A DNA stretch of 64,000 nt from Chitinilyticum aquatile DSM 21506 (lineage in GTDB: Bacteria; Pseudomonadota; Gammaproteobacteria; Burkholderiales; Chitinibacteraceae), in assembly GCF_000430805.1 (NCBI RefSeq), contig NZ_KE387259.1:186001-250000 (forward strand). The letters run 5' to 3'. Within the stretch, counting starts at the first letter, position 1. Every line of letters starts with the position of its first letter. The position numbers and the translations under genes were made by a program. The notes below the pieces were generated by a model. That model was not told the DNA's origin. It saw only the letters and a program-made list of their open reading frames with translations, and searched no databases. Below are positions 56,786 to 64,000 of this stretch, one piece after another.

Positions 56786-57806
56786 TATCTACCCATGTGG
56801 CTCGCCCCAAATTTGCTAGATGGTGGCAGGTTCCCCCAAGGTCGCCTGCTTGCAAGCGCGCGTGTAGCGGATTTGAGGACACCTGCAGAGCGTTTGCCGT
56901 GTCCAGCACTTTTGTAAGTCTGGTAAGTCCGTTCACGTCGGGGAGGCTGAGGTCGCTGCCTATGCCGACTTCGACCTGATTCACCAAGTCGTCGAAAGCC
57001 CCTGGGAGTTTGTCTCGACTGAATCGGTTAAGTCCTTCTGCACTGTAAAAAAGCATGCGCTGGGATTTGAAATGCTTTCTGTATTTTTGTGGCACTTCAG
57101 ATGCTTCAGATATTGCAACTTGTGTCATCTCTTGGTAAACATCCAGAAGGGCTCTGACATACTGATTTTCTTTTGCTTCCGGGTTTTCTGGCATTGTAGG
57201 ATTTGGTCCCCGGGCAGCTAATACGCCAAACAACTCCCAATGCTTGTTGGAACGAGAATGGATTTCGAGTAGGTCGGCACTAGTCTTGACCTTAATGACT
57301 GCGAATGGAAAATTAGTAACGAATGTTTCAAGTTCTGGTGTAAGGGATTTATTAAATGTCCCGAAATTGCCATTCTTGTTTTTCCATTCAGTAAGAATCC
57401 ATAGCTTTAATTTGTCAGGATTTAGAACTAAATCATAAAGTGCTGGGCCGATTTTTAGTGCGCAAATGTAGTAATTTTTAGGGCGTGTGTATTCTGAAGA
57501 AAAAACACACCAAAGAAACTTTGCAAGCTCAGGAGCAAAGCTACTTGGAGATAGAGTGCCGGAATAGTACTTGCCTTGGTAAAGGTCCCAAGAGTTTTCG
57601 GCAGGTAAATGCTCAGAATAGCCGCAAACATCCCTACCTTTGTCTCCCGCGCCACCAAGATGGATTACTTGGATGTACTGCTTCTCTTTCATGAGTTGCC
57701 GTACACATTGTTCGATAAATGCTTCCCACTTTTCATCATCCATTAAAAGTAGGCGCTCTTCAGGCGTAGGGTGCTCGGGGCCAGGATGGTAAGTGGGAGA
57801 GCTCAT
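56775..57806 (-). CDS. ABC-3C effector with an N-terminal restriction-endonuclease-like domain
   Basis: 343 aa. The N-terminal part has a PD-(D/E)xK nuclease signature of Mrr type: E28 (WEAF), then GGAGDKGRDV with D59, then Q77-x-K79 (YQGKYY). This points to DNA cleavage. Residues about 150-343 are an all-alpha domain I cannot name; it may be the ABC-3C-specific C-terminal domain. First gene of the operon. ATG at 57806 is preferred over a TTG at 57836, though neither has a good SD. Confidence 0.8.
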   Translation of the reverse strand: MSSPTYHPGPEHPTPEERLLLMDDEKWEAFIEQCVRQLMKEKQYIQVIHLGGAGDKGRDVCGYSEHLPAENSWDLYQGKYYSGTLSPSSFAPELAKFLWCVFSSEYTRPKNYYICALKIGPALYDLVLNPDKLKLWILTEWKNKNGNFGTFNKSLTPELETFVTNFPFAVIKVKTSADLLEIHSRSNKHWELFGVLAARGPNPTMPENPEAKENQYVRALLDVYQEMTQVAISEASEVPQKYRKHFKSQRMLFYSAEGLNRFSRDKLPGAFDDLVNQVEVGIGSDLSLPDVNGLTRLTKVLDTANALQVSSNPLHARLQAGDLGGTCHHLANLGRATWVDNDE

Positions 57807-58135
57807 GTTTGAGTTGTTTTGCGGTAGCTTGAACAAATTTAATAGGCAATAAGCTGCCAGCTAATCATACGAAGCGGGCAGAGATGCCTTAGCGATTGGT
57901 GGCTTGAACATGGCTTACGTGGCAACAATGTTGACACATGACGGACGACGAGCCACCGATGCAATTATATCTATGAGCAACTTCAGATTAGAGTGTGGCC
58001 ATTGCTTTTTGCTTGCGAGGCCTGTTTGAAAATAACACGATAAAATTACGCTAACCTTGTTGTTTAGGCTACATGGTTCTCCTGGAAATGCTTGGTCTCC
58101 TTCTTCGTAAGGCAGAAATGCAACACTCTGCGGAA
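57807..58135. promoter_or_regulatory. 329-bp leader region of the ABC-3C operon
   Basis: No gene. It holds a long imperfect inverted repeat, ATTGGTGGCTTG (57895-57906) with CGAGCCACCGAT (57949-57960). On the minus strand a TATAAT box lies in GATATAATTG near 57965, about 160 bases before the nuclease start. The inverted repeat lies between box and gene, so it could be an operator or a leader structure. Confidence 0.4.
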
Positions 58136-58381
58136 TCAGCAGGGCACCATACTGGCCGCATTCATCAGTTTGACTGGCTCGACCAGTCCCGCAACGTCTT
58201 CAAGCCTACTCGGAGCCTGTCGGTAGGTTTTACCTGACTCAGACTTGAAGCTGTGGCCCATGATGGGGGTGATGGTTGCCTCTGCGGTTTCCACCGGGAA
58301 CACCCGCCAGCATCGCGTAATGGCCGCGTGTCGGTGCGAATGGAAAACAAGCCGCTTGCCCTCTGCCCGAGAGGCGTTCAT
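58136..58381 (-). pseudogene. C-terminal fragment of a second tyrosine integrase
   Basis: About 75 codons match the end of the neighbouring integrase: HSHRHAAIT, MGHSFKSESGKTYRQAP. The ends differ (AGLVEPVKLMNAASMVPC here, QGLIEPVRLMNAAISGS there), so this is a remnant of a related but separate gene. The upstream part is lost. Another short open frame on the plus strand across 58367-58499 ends at the integrase tail and may be a fragment of a lost cargo gene. Confidence 0.8.
58200..58366. repeat. 167-bp perfect direct repeat between integrase remnant and integrase
   Basis: 58200-58366 is identical to 58547-58713 (offset 347). It covers the catalytic HxxR to Tyr part of the integrase. Identity far above the flanks suggests recent recombination or gene conversion between two integrase genes. 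Confidence 0.85.
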
Positions 58382-58485
58382 TCAGAACAACCAAGCGGCA
58401 ATCCGAATGGCCTGTCAGGGGCTGGCTAAGACCGGCTCTATAGCAATGGCTGACCGATTGGCTGAACAGTTCCGCAGGCAGTACG

Positions 58486-59721
58486 TTAGGAGCCGCTGAT
58501 AGCTGCGTTCATAAGCCGAACAGGCTCAATGAGCCCTTGCACATCCTCAAGCCTACTCGGAGCCTGTCGGTAGGTTTTACCTGACTCAGACTTGAAGCTG
58601 TGGCCCATGATGGGGGTGATGGTTGCCTCTGCGGTTTCCACCGGGAACACCCGCCAGCATCGCGTAATGGCCGCGTGTCGGTGCGAATGGAAAACAAGCC
58701 GCTTGCCCTCTGCGTCTGTCCTAAGGTGGGGCAAGTGTCGGTCAATATAGCGTTTGTATTCCGTGGAAAACTTGGAGGAATCCCCCCGGTAATCCGTCAT
58801 GGATTCAAACAGCGTCGTATTGGGCTGCCAGCCTTCAGGCCAAACTGGTGTAGGCACGACACGGGTTGAAAACTTGTTCTTGAGGGTCCGCCTGTCGGTA
58901 TCTCGGACAACAATTCCTTGTACCGACCCATCCTTCACGATGAAATCATCCGCCTTGAGGCCAATGACTTCATTCAGACGCATACCTGTATAGGCTGCAA
59001 TAATGATGGCCTGTTCCAGTTCGGGGAAGTTGCCCCGGCCTTCTTTGGCGTGCTTCACCAGTTCAATTGTCTGTTCTGGCGTGTAGGCTGTCCCGGCTTC
59101 TTCATCCTTCAGGTTTATCAGACGGGTTAGCTCGTTTTCTCCTGCCTGTTTCCCTGCGTGCTCAAGGATTGCCCGGCATTCGCTCATGTACTTGTTAATG
59201 GTCGCTGGCTTATTGCCGTTCTCTATGTAGGCCGTTTGCAACAGTTCCCAATCCGCAAGACTCCGTGAATAGCAGTCAGTGTTTCCCCAGGTATCAATCA
59301 TTACCTTGCTGACACTGGCAACGTATTGACGCTTGCCCTTGTGGGTTCCCTCGCTCCAGTTGCCTGCCCGTAGCTCGGCAGCCGCTTTCTGTTCAAAGAG
59401 TTGCTCAAGGGTTGCCGATGGCTTTTCCTGCTTGATGGCTGGCTCAGGAGGGGCGGCTACCTGATGCGGGGCGTCTGGCTTGGCAATCGCTGCAATCTCA
59501 TTAAGTGAGCCTGTGCGGTGGGCTTCAAGCTGTGCTTTGGAAATATCAAGGACGGCTTGCTGGGTCTCCCGGACCTCCCGGAGTGACTCCCCGGTGGCGT
59601 AGCGGATATATGCCTGTGCATTCAGTACGGCATTTTGCAACGCCTCAACGGATTGCAGACCATCTTGCAACACTTCCTGCGCCAGTTCCTTTAATCGCTT
59701 GCGGTAAACGCTGACTTCCAT
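58486..59721 (-). CDS. Tyrosine recombinase (island integrase)
   Basis: 411 aa. N-terminal helices and a SAM-like core-binding domain precede the catalytic domain: Arg near 247 (AYTGMRLNEVIGL), HSHRH near 346, GH, and Tyr near 383 (GKTYRQAP). It inserts the island at tRNA-Arg, whose 3' end lies 271 bp upstream of the start. ATG at 59721 follows TTGAGGTCGATTCA, a good SD. The open frame continues upstream through the tRNA gene, but that part is not coding. Confidence 0.9.
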   Translation of the reverse strand: MEVSVYRKRLKELAQEVLQDGLQSVEALQNAVLNAQAYIRYATGESLREVRETQQAVLDISKAQLEAHRTGSLNEIAAIAKPDAPHQVAAPPEPAIKQEKPSATLEQLFEQKAAAELRAGNWSEGTHKGKRQYVASVSKVMIDTWGNTDCYSRSLADWELLQTAYIENGNKPATINKYMSECRAILEHAGKQAGENELTRLINLKDEEAGTAYTPEQTIELVKHAKEGRGNFPELEQAIIIAAYTGMRLNEVIGLKADDFIVKDGSVQGIVVRDTDRRTLKNKFSTRVVPTPVWPEGWQPNTTLFESMTDYRGDSSKFSTEYKRYIDRHLPHLRTDAEGKRLVFHSHRHAAITRCWRVFPVETAEATITPIMGHSFKSESGKTYRQAPSRLEDVQGLIEPVRLMNAAISGS

Positions 59722-59992
59722 TGAATCGACCTCAACTTCTCTGACAAGTGAGAAGTGAAGCGCAATCCGTCGAAGTCGCTCAAGGGCAATAGTACGGTTT
59801 GACGTGCAGAGGGAGATGGTGAAGTGCGCGGTCTTGGAGACTTCATGCGGTAAACGCACGCGAAAGAAGTAAGAAGAACCGGAGTGATGCAGGCGGGCAG
59901 GACGTGCCGGATTTCCTGCTGGTGTACGCACAAGAATACGCACACATGATGGCCGAGCGGTATTTTTAGTCTCCGCAAGACCAGAAGAAGCT
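59707..59992. repeat. Right copy of the integrase-leader/tRNA boundary repeat
   Basis: Direct repeat partner of 50148-50434, with a few mismatches and small indels. It holds the integrase leader and, next to the tRNA, nearly identical sequence (ACGTGCCGGATT.CCTGCTGG, ATGATGGCCGAGCGG). Confidence 0.8.
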
Positions 59993-60037
59993 TGGCGCAC
60001 CCAGCAGGGATCGAACCTGCGACCTTCAGCTTCGGAA
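59993..60037. other. Attachment site copy (att) in tRNA-Arg
   Basis: 45 bases at the 3' part of tRNA-Arg(CCG), identical to 50435-50479. Its position next to the integrase marks it as the tRNA-restoring end of the island. Confidence 0.85.
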
Positions 60038-60069
60038 ACTGACACTCTATCCAACTGAGCTATGGGTGC
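59993..60069 (-). tRNA. tRNA-Arg(CCG)
   Basis: 77 nt with CCA encoded. Acceptor GCACCCA pairs with TGGGTGC, discriminator G. The anticodon stem TCAGT/GCTGA holds the loop TTCCGAA, anticodon CCG. The T arm is GCAGG/CCTGC with TTCGATC. It is the insertion target of the island and remains complete because the element carries an identical 3' end. Confidence 0.93.
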
Positions 60070-60155
60070 TTCTTAAACAGCAAGGTGGGCGATGTTAGCG
60101 TGTTTGCGGAGATACGTCCACCGCCTTGGCGGTTTGTACGCAACAGGATTACCAG

Positions 60156-60161
60156 TATAAT
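60156..60161 (+). promoter_or_regulatory. Putative -10 box for the cytochrome c gene
   Basis: TATAAT, with TTTGTA 17 bases upstream as a poor -35. A hairpin CGGGGG/CCCCCG (60176-60195) lies between it and the start codon at 60234. Confidence 0.45.
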
Positions 60162-60233
60162 TGCCCATTGCCACGCGGGGGTATTCATGCCCCCGTATAA
60201 CGAACGATTAATAAAGATATAAAGGGATGCAGC

Positions 60234-60989
60234 ATGAGCGGTTCCAGCGGAGCAGCAAGCAAGGGCCTGATGGGCTTGATTGTGGTACTGGTAGCAGGAT
60301 TGGTGGTTCTTGCTTACCTGCTTTTCAAGCTGTTTACCAGCGGGAGTGGCATTAATCCGGGTAGCCCGACGATGACGGCATCGGCGGTCACCGCGCGCAT
60401 CGCGCAAGTAGGCTCTGAAAAGGTGGTTGAAGGTGGCGCGCCCGGTACACGCAGCGGCAAGGCTGTTTACGACTCCCTGTGCTTCTCCTGTCATGCCACG
60501 GGCGCGCAGGGTTCGCCGAAATTCGGTGATGTCGCTGCCTGGGCTCCGCGTATCAGCAAGGGTTTCGAAACTCTGGTCAACCATGCGATCAATGGTTTCA
60601 ACGCCATGCCGGCGCGTGGTGGTGGTGCCGACCTCACTGACGATGAAGTGAAGCGTGCCGTTGCCTATATGGGTAATGCCGCAGGCGCCAAGTTTGAAGA
60701 GCCGAAGGCTGCTGGCGCCGCTTCCGGCGCGGCCGCTGCCGTTGATCCGGCTACCAGGGGCAAGGAAATCTATGAGCAACTGTGCGTTGCCTGTCATGCG
60801 ACAGGGCTCAGTGGTGCGCCGAAATTCGGTGACAAGGCTGCCTGGGCCCCACGCCTGAAGGATGGCGCGGATGCGGCGGTGGCAATCGGCATCAAGGGCT
60901 TGAATGCGATGCCTCCCAAGGGCGGTTTTGCTGGCTCTGACGAAGAATTCAAGGCGGCAGCTCTCTATATCATCAATGCCAGCAAATAA
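60234..60989 (+). CDS. Membrane-anchored dihaem cytochrome c5-type protein
   Basis: 251 aa. One N-terminal membrane span (about 12-34), then two homologous cytochrome c domains with haem sites CFSCH (83-87) and CVACH (184-188). Each is followed by P.FGD.AAW.PR and later NAMP, the methionine ligand. It faces the periplasm and probably carries electrons to a terminal oxidase. An Ala/Gly-rich linker (about 158-172) joins the domains. AAAGGGA precedes the ATG. Confidence 0.92.
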   Translation: MSGSSGAASKGLMGLIVVLVAGLVVLAYLLFKLFTSGSGINPGSPTMTASAVTARIAQVGSEKVVEGGAPGTRSGKAVYDSLCFSCHATGAQGSPKFGDVAAWAPRISKGFETLVNHAINGFNAMPARGGGADLTDDEVKRAVAYMGNAAGAKFEEPKAAGAASGAAAAVDPATRGKEIYEQLCVACHATGLSGAPKFGDKAAWAPRLKDGADAAVAIGIKGLNAMPPKGGFAGSDEEFKAAALYIINASK

Positions 60990-61003
60990 TGCGGCATCAA
61001 ATT

Positions 61004-61034
61004 AAAAAACGGCAGCCAAGGCTGCCGTTTTTTT
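61004..61034 (+). terminator. Rho-independent terminator of the cytochrome gene
   Basis: AAAAAACGGCAGCC and GGCTGCCGTTTTTTT with a 2-base loop and a T-run. Confidence 0.92.
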
Positions 61035-61168
61035 ATGACATTATCGCCGGCAACCGTGGCAATGTCGTTTGCACTTCCCGCCAGCGCCGAATCCAATGCA
61101 AAACGGATCAGACAGCTGAAATCCGTCATCATCAACCGCAATGTCGGCTACGCCCACCTATACGCGGC

Positions 61169-61394
61169 ATGAGCAGCAACACGATCAATGCCCTGCGCAA
61201 GGCCGTTACTGCGCAGGACACCCCGGCGCTGGAAGCCATGCTGCGTGACCCGGATCATGTCACCGTGCTCACCTGCATCGAACCCTGAGGCTGATGGGCA
61301 AACCGGCCGCCAGGCCTTGCTGCGCGCCAGTACGACCGACGATCTTTCTCCCGCCACGCAACAGGAAGTTCGCGACCGGCTAATCCCCCCCTGA
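61169..61394 (+). pseudogene. Small gene with a +1 frameshift
   Basis: From ATG 61169 the frame reads SSNTINALRKAVTAQDTPALEAM and stops at CCC TGA (61283-61288). One base on, the next frame continues smoothly (EADGQTGRQALLRASTTDD, then ending DRLIPP). Together they make about 74 residues. One extra C would explain the break. No SD is visible. The family is unknown. The rest of the gap from 61035 to 61487 holds only this and the last 47-bp repeat copy. Confidence 0.45.
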
Positions 61395-61439
61395 CCAAAC
61401 CAGCCATAGCCATGCACGGTCAAACCAGGCCCAGGCTAC

Positions 61440-61486
61440 GTATACAGCCACAACCCTTTTCAAACAATGGCTAAAGCCACATACCC
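61440..61486. repeat. 47-bp palindromic repeat, copy 11
   Basis: Starts GTATACAGCCACAACCCTTT and ends ATGGCTAAAGCCACATACCC. Outer GTAT/ATAC and parts of the inner stem are kept. It ends one base before the stop codon of the minus-strand acetyltransferase gene. Confidence 0.7.
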
Positions 61487-61487
61487 T

Positions 61488-64000
61488 TCAGACAAGCTGC
61501 TTCACCACCCACTTCAGCCCGTCGTCATCCGGGTGTTTCTGGATGCTGAAGCCGAGGTGTTTCATGAAGGCAAGCATGGTCTTGTTGCTCGAGAGCACTT
61601 CACCTTCGATGACGGTGAGGCGCATGTCGCGCGCGGCGGCGAACAAGGCTTCCATCAGGCGGCTGCCCAGCCCCTTGCCCTGCCACTGGTCGCTGGTGAC
61701 GACGGCGAACTCGCAGCTGGCCTTGTCCGGGTTGGCGGTAAAACGCGCGACACCGATGATTTCCTCGCCCTTTGCGCCCTCGACGGTAGCGACCAGCGCC
61801 ATCTCGCGGGCGTAGTCGATCTGCGTGAAGCGCGCGAGCATCGCCTGCGGCAGCGTTTTCAGCGTGTTCATGTAGCGGTTGTAGCGCGATTCTTCGGAGA
61901 GGCTGGCGACAAAGGCGGCCAGCATTTCGGCATCCTCGGGGCGGATCGGCCGCAGCGTGAGCGGCAGGCCGTTCTTCAGCGAGGTAACCTGCATCAGCTG
62001 TGCCGGATAGGGATGGATGGCCATATGGCCATAGCGGCGGGCTCCATCGGGCACCTTGCCGATAATGATGCGGGCATCTACCGCGATCACGCCACTTTCA
62101 TCGGCCACCAGCGGGTTGATGTCGAGCTGCTCGATCTGCGGCAGCTCGCATACCATCTCGGACACGCGCTGCAATACATGCTTGATGGCGTCGAGATCGA
62201 CTGGCGTCTGGTTGCGGAAGGCGCCGAGCATGTTTTTCACGCGCGTGCGGCGGATCAGCGCATCGGCCAGGTATTCGTTCAGCGGCGGCAGCGCCACTTT
62301 CACATCGTTGAACACTTCAACGGCAATGCCTCCCGAACCGAAGGTGATCACCGGACCAAACGCACGGTCAGTGGTCACGCCCACCATCAGCTCGCGGCCT
62401 GATTTTTTGCCGTGCATGGGTTGAACAGTAAGGCCACGCACCATGTTTTCGCCCAGCAGGTTGCGTGCGCGCGTGAGCATGCGGTTGGCTTCCGTCGCGA
62501 CATTGACAAGGCTGTTGAGCCCCAGTGACACACCATCAATGTCGGTCTTGTGCGTAATGCCGACGGCATCGATCTTGAGCGCCACAGGCAGGCCCATTCC
62601 CATTGCGGCATTCACGGCATCATCGGCCGAATTGGCGCGCATAGTCAGCGTCACCGGGATATGAAAGGCACGCAGCACGGCCTTGGATTCGAGTTCATCC
62701 AGCACCGTGCGCCCGCCGGCCACCGCACTGTCGATGATCATGCGGGCCGTTTCGATATCCGGAGCCTCCCATTCGCCCAGCGGGCTGGCGGTCTGCAGCA
62801 GCAATTGCTGGTTGTACTGCCAGGAGGCGAGTGAATAGAAGACCTCCACCGCGTGTTCTGGTGTGTGGAAATAGGCGGCGTGATTGGCGGCCAGCAGCTT
62901 GCGGCTGGCCTCCACCTTCTTGCCGCCGATCCAGGCCAGCAGGATGGGTTTCTCATTGGTCTTGCGCAACTCGATCATGGCCTGTGCGGTGCTCTGGTCG
63001 TCGGTGCCGGTCTGGGGGGTGAACACCACCAGCACACCATCGACGTTCGGGTCTTTCAAAACCAGCTCGGTGGCGGCACGGAAACGTTCGCTCGATGCAT
63101 CGCCCAGCACATCAACAGGGTTGGTCACCTCGGATTGCGGCGGCAGCAGGGCATGCAGTGCGGCCTGCGTGGTTTCGTCCAGCCGGGGCAGTTCGATGTG
63201 CAGATCGCGGGCACGGTCAACCGCCATCATGCCCGCGCCGATGCCGTTCGTAATGATGGCCAGCCGGCGACCCCTGGTCTTGTAGCTGCCATTGAGTACC
63301 TGCGCCGCAATGAAGAGCTGGTTGATCGACCTGAGCCGCAAGACGCCGGCACGCTTCAAGGCCACGTCGAACACATCGTCACGGCCGATCAGTCGCTCGG
63401 AATGCGTGCGCCCCAGCCGCGCACCCTCGTCATAGCGCCCGACCTTCAGCGCCATCACCGGTTTGGAGCGCGCGGCGGCGCGTACCGCCGACATGAAGAT
63501 GCGCGCGTCTTTCAGATCTTCGATATAAAGCAGGATGGATTTGGTTTTCGGATCGGCCACCAGATAGTCGAGCACCTCACCGACATCGACATCCGCCGCC
63601 GATCCCAGCGACACCACCGATGAAAAGCCGATGTCATGCGATTCGGCCCAGTCCATGATGGCGGAGGTCACCGACGACGATTGCGACACCAGCGCGAGGC
63701 CGCCAGCCTGGATCTTGCCCTGGAAATTGGCGGCAGCCAGCCGGCTGACCGGACGCGCCATGCCGAACACGCTGGGCCCGAGCAGGCGCATGCCGAACTG
63801 TCGCGCCAGCGCCACCAGGCGGTCCAGCAAAATGCGCGAGGCCGCATCGGTGCCGACAAAATCCTGCGACATGATGCACACGGCCTTCACGCCGGCACGA
63901 CCACAGGCTTCCACTTCGTGCGCCAGCGATTCAGTGGGCGTGGTGATGATGGCCAGATCGAGCGGGCCAGGTACATCGCCGATTGCCGCAAAGGACGGCA
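61488..64000 (-). CDS. Pat/YfiQ-type protein acetyltransferase: acyl-CoA synthetase (ADP-forming)-like plus GNAT, N terminus outside window
   Basis: At least 837 residues; the start lies beyond 64000. It begins inside the CoA-binding domain (LAIITTP), continues through succinyl-CoA-ligase-like and ATP-grasp domains (KIDAVGITHKTDIDGV), and ends with a GNAT domain (about the last 165 residues; DQWQGKGLGSRLM binds acetyl-CoA). The phosphohistidine His of active synthetases is not where expected, as in Pat enzymes, which acetylate lysines of acetyl-CoA synthetase and other proteins. Confidence 0.9.
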   Translation of the reverse strand, partial: PSFAAIGDVPGPLDLAIITTPTESLAHEVEACGRAGVKAVCIMSQDFVGTDAASRILLDRLVALARQFGMRLLGPSVFGMARPVSRLAAANFQGKIQAGGLALVSQSSSVTSAIMDWAESHDIGFSSVVSLGSAADVDVGEVLDYLVADPKTKSILLYIEDLKDARIFMSAVRAAARSKPVMALKVGRYDEGARLGRTHSERLIGRDDVFDVALKRAGVLRLRSINQLFIAAQVLNGSYKTRGRRLAIITNGIGAGMMAVDRARDLHIELPRLDETTQAALHALLPPQSEVTNPVDVLGDASSERFRAATELVLKDPNVDGVLVVFTPQTGTDDQSTAQAMIELRKTNEKPILLAWIGGKKVEASRKLLAANHAAYFHTPEHAVEVFYSLASWQYNQQLLLQTASPLGEWEAPDIETARMIIDSAVAGGRTVLDELESKAVLRAFHIPVTLTMRANSADDAVNAAMGMGLPVALKIDAVGITHKTDIDGVSLGLNSLVNVATEANRMLTRARNLLGENMVRGLTVQPMHGKKSGRELMVGVTTDRAFGPVITFGSGGIAVEVFNDVKVALPPLNEYLADALIRRTRVKNMLGAFRNQTPVDLDAIKHVLQRVSEMVCELPQIEQLDINPLVADESGVIAVDARIIIGKVPDGARRYGHMAIHPYPAQLMQVTSLKNGLPLTLRPIRPEDAEMLAAFVASLSEESRYNRYMNTLKTLPQAMLARFTQIDYAREMALVATVEGAKGEEIIGVARFTANPDKASCEFAVVTSDQWQGKGLGSRLMEALFAAARDMRLTVIEGEVLSSNKTMLAFMKHLGFSIQKHPDDDGLKWVVKQLV

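Noticed and set aside
59722-60054. N-terminal extension of the integrase through the tRNA-Arg gene
   Set aside because: The frame is open only by chance across the tRNA; ATG 59721 has a good SD and gives a normal integrase N terminus.

Overview
The window reads as the chromosome of a GC-rich betaproteobacterium, most likely of the order Neisseriales and probably an aquatic chitin user (inference). The grounds are two Neisseria-type trimeric porins, the general character of the housekeeping genes, a GH20 chitobiase-type hexosaminidase, and a minor pilin carrying what looks like a chitin-binding module.

Core, 1-50 kb. The window opens with the glycine cleavage genes gcvT (end only), gcvH and gcvP, then a GcvR-like ACT protein. 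A TRIC/UPF0126 membrane protein follows, then a MITE-like element and a large CHASE-PAS-PAS hybrid histidine kinase. Next come metG, sua5 and a four-gene minor pilin operon (fimT-pilW-pilX-pilV). After an Arg/Lys/Orn decarboxylase there is a pair of TPR-GGDEF proteins (one degenerate, one active), clpB with a textbook sigma-32 promoter, the GH20 enzyme, a solute-binding protein, purL, a cell-wall amidase, a porin, a YcgR-type PilZ protein, SCO, bioD, bioC, DedA, secF, secD and yajC. A tRNA-Ile(CAU) gene is split by a 256-nt group I intron. smpB, a second porin, an M61 peptidase, a response-regulator diguanylate cyclase, hslR and typA complete this part. Cyclic-di-GMP genes, type IV pilin genes and chitin genes together suggest surface attachment to chitin.

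Island, about 50.1-60.07 kb. A mobile island sits at the 3' end of tRNA-Arg(CCG). A 45-bp copy of the tRNA end (50435-50479) marks the far boundary, and a tyrosine integrase lies beside the intact tRNA. Extra integrase remnants at both ends show at least two rounds of integration or recombination. Cargo: a serine recombinase, a KilA-N protein, a reading frame that appears to start at ATA, an AntA/AntB antirepressor, and a tightly overlapping three-gene operon (REase-fold nuclease, small middle component, SMC/DUF3732-like ATPase with a CPLC zinc-hook motif). This operon matches the layout of ABC-three-component (ABC-3C) conflict systems and is the best candidate here for a poorly described defence system.

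After the island come a dihaem cytochrome c, a frameshifted small gene and the Pat-type acyl-CoA synthetase/GNAT acetyltransferase, which runs off the end of the window.

Repeat family. Eleven copies of an imperfect palindrome, each 47 bp from GTAT to ATACCC (with minor variants), are scattered through the core intergenic gaps and absent from the island. They often lie within a few bases of a stop codon or a ribosome binding site. I do not recognise this family.
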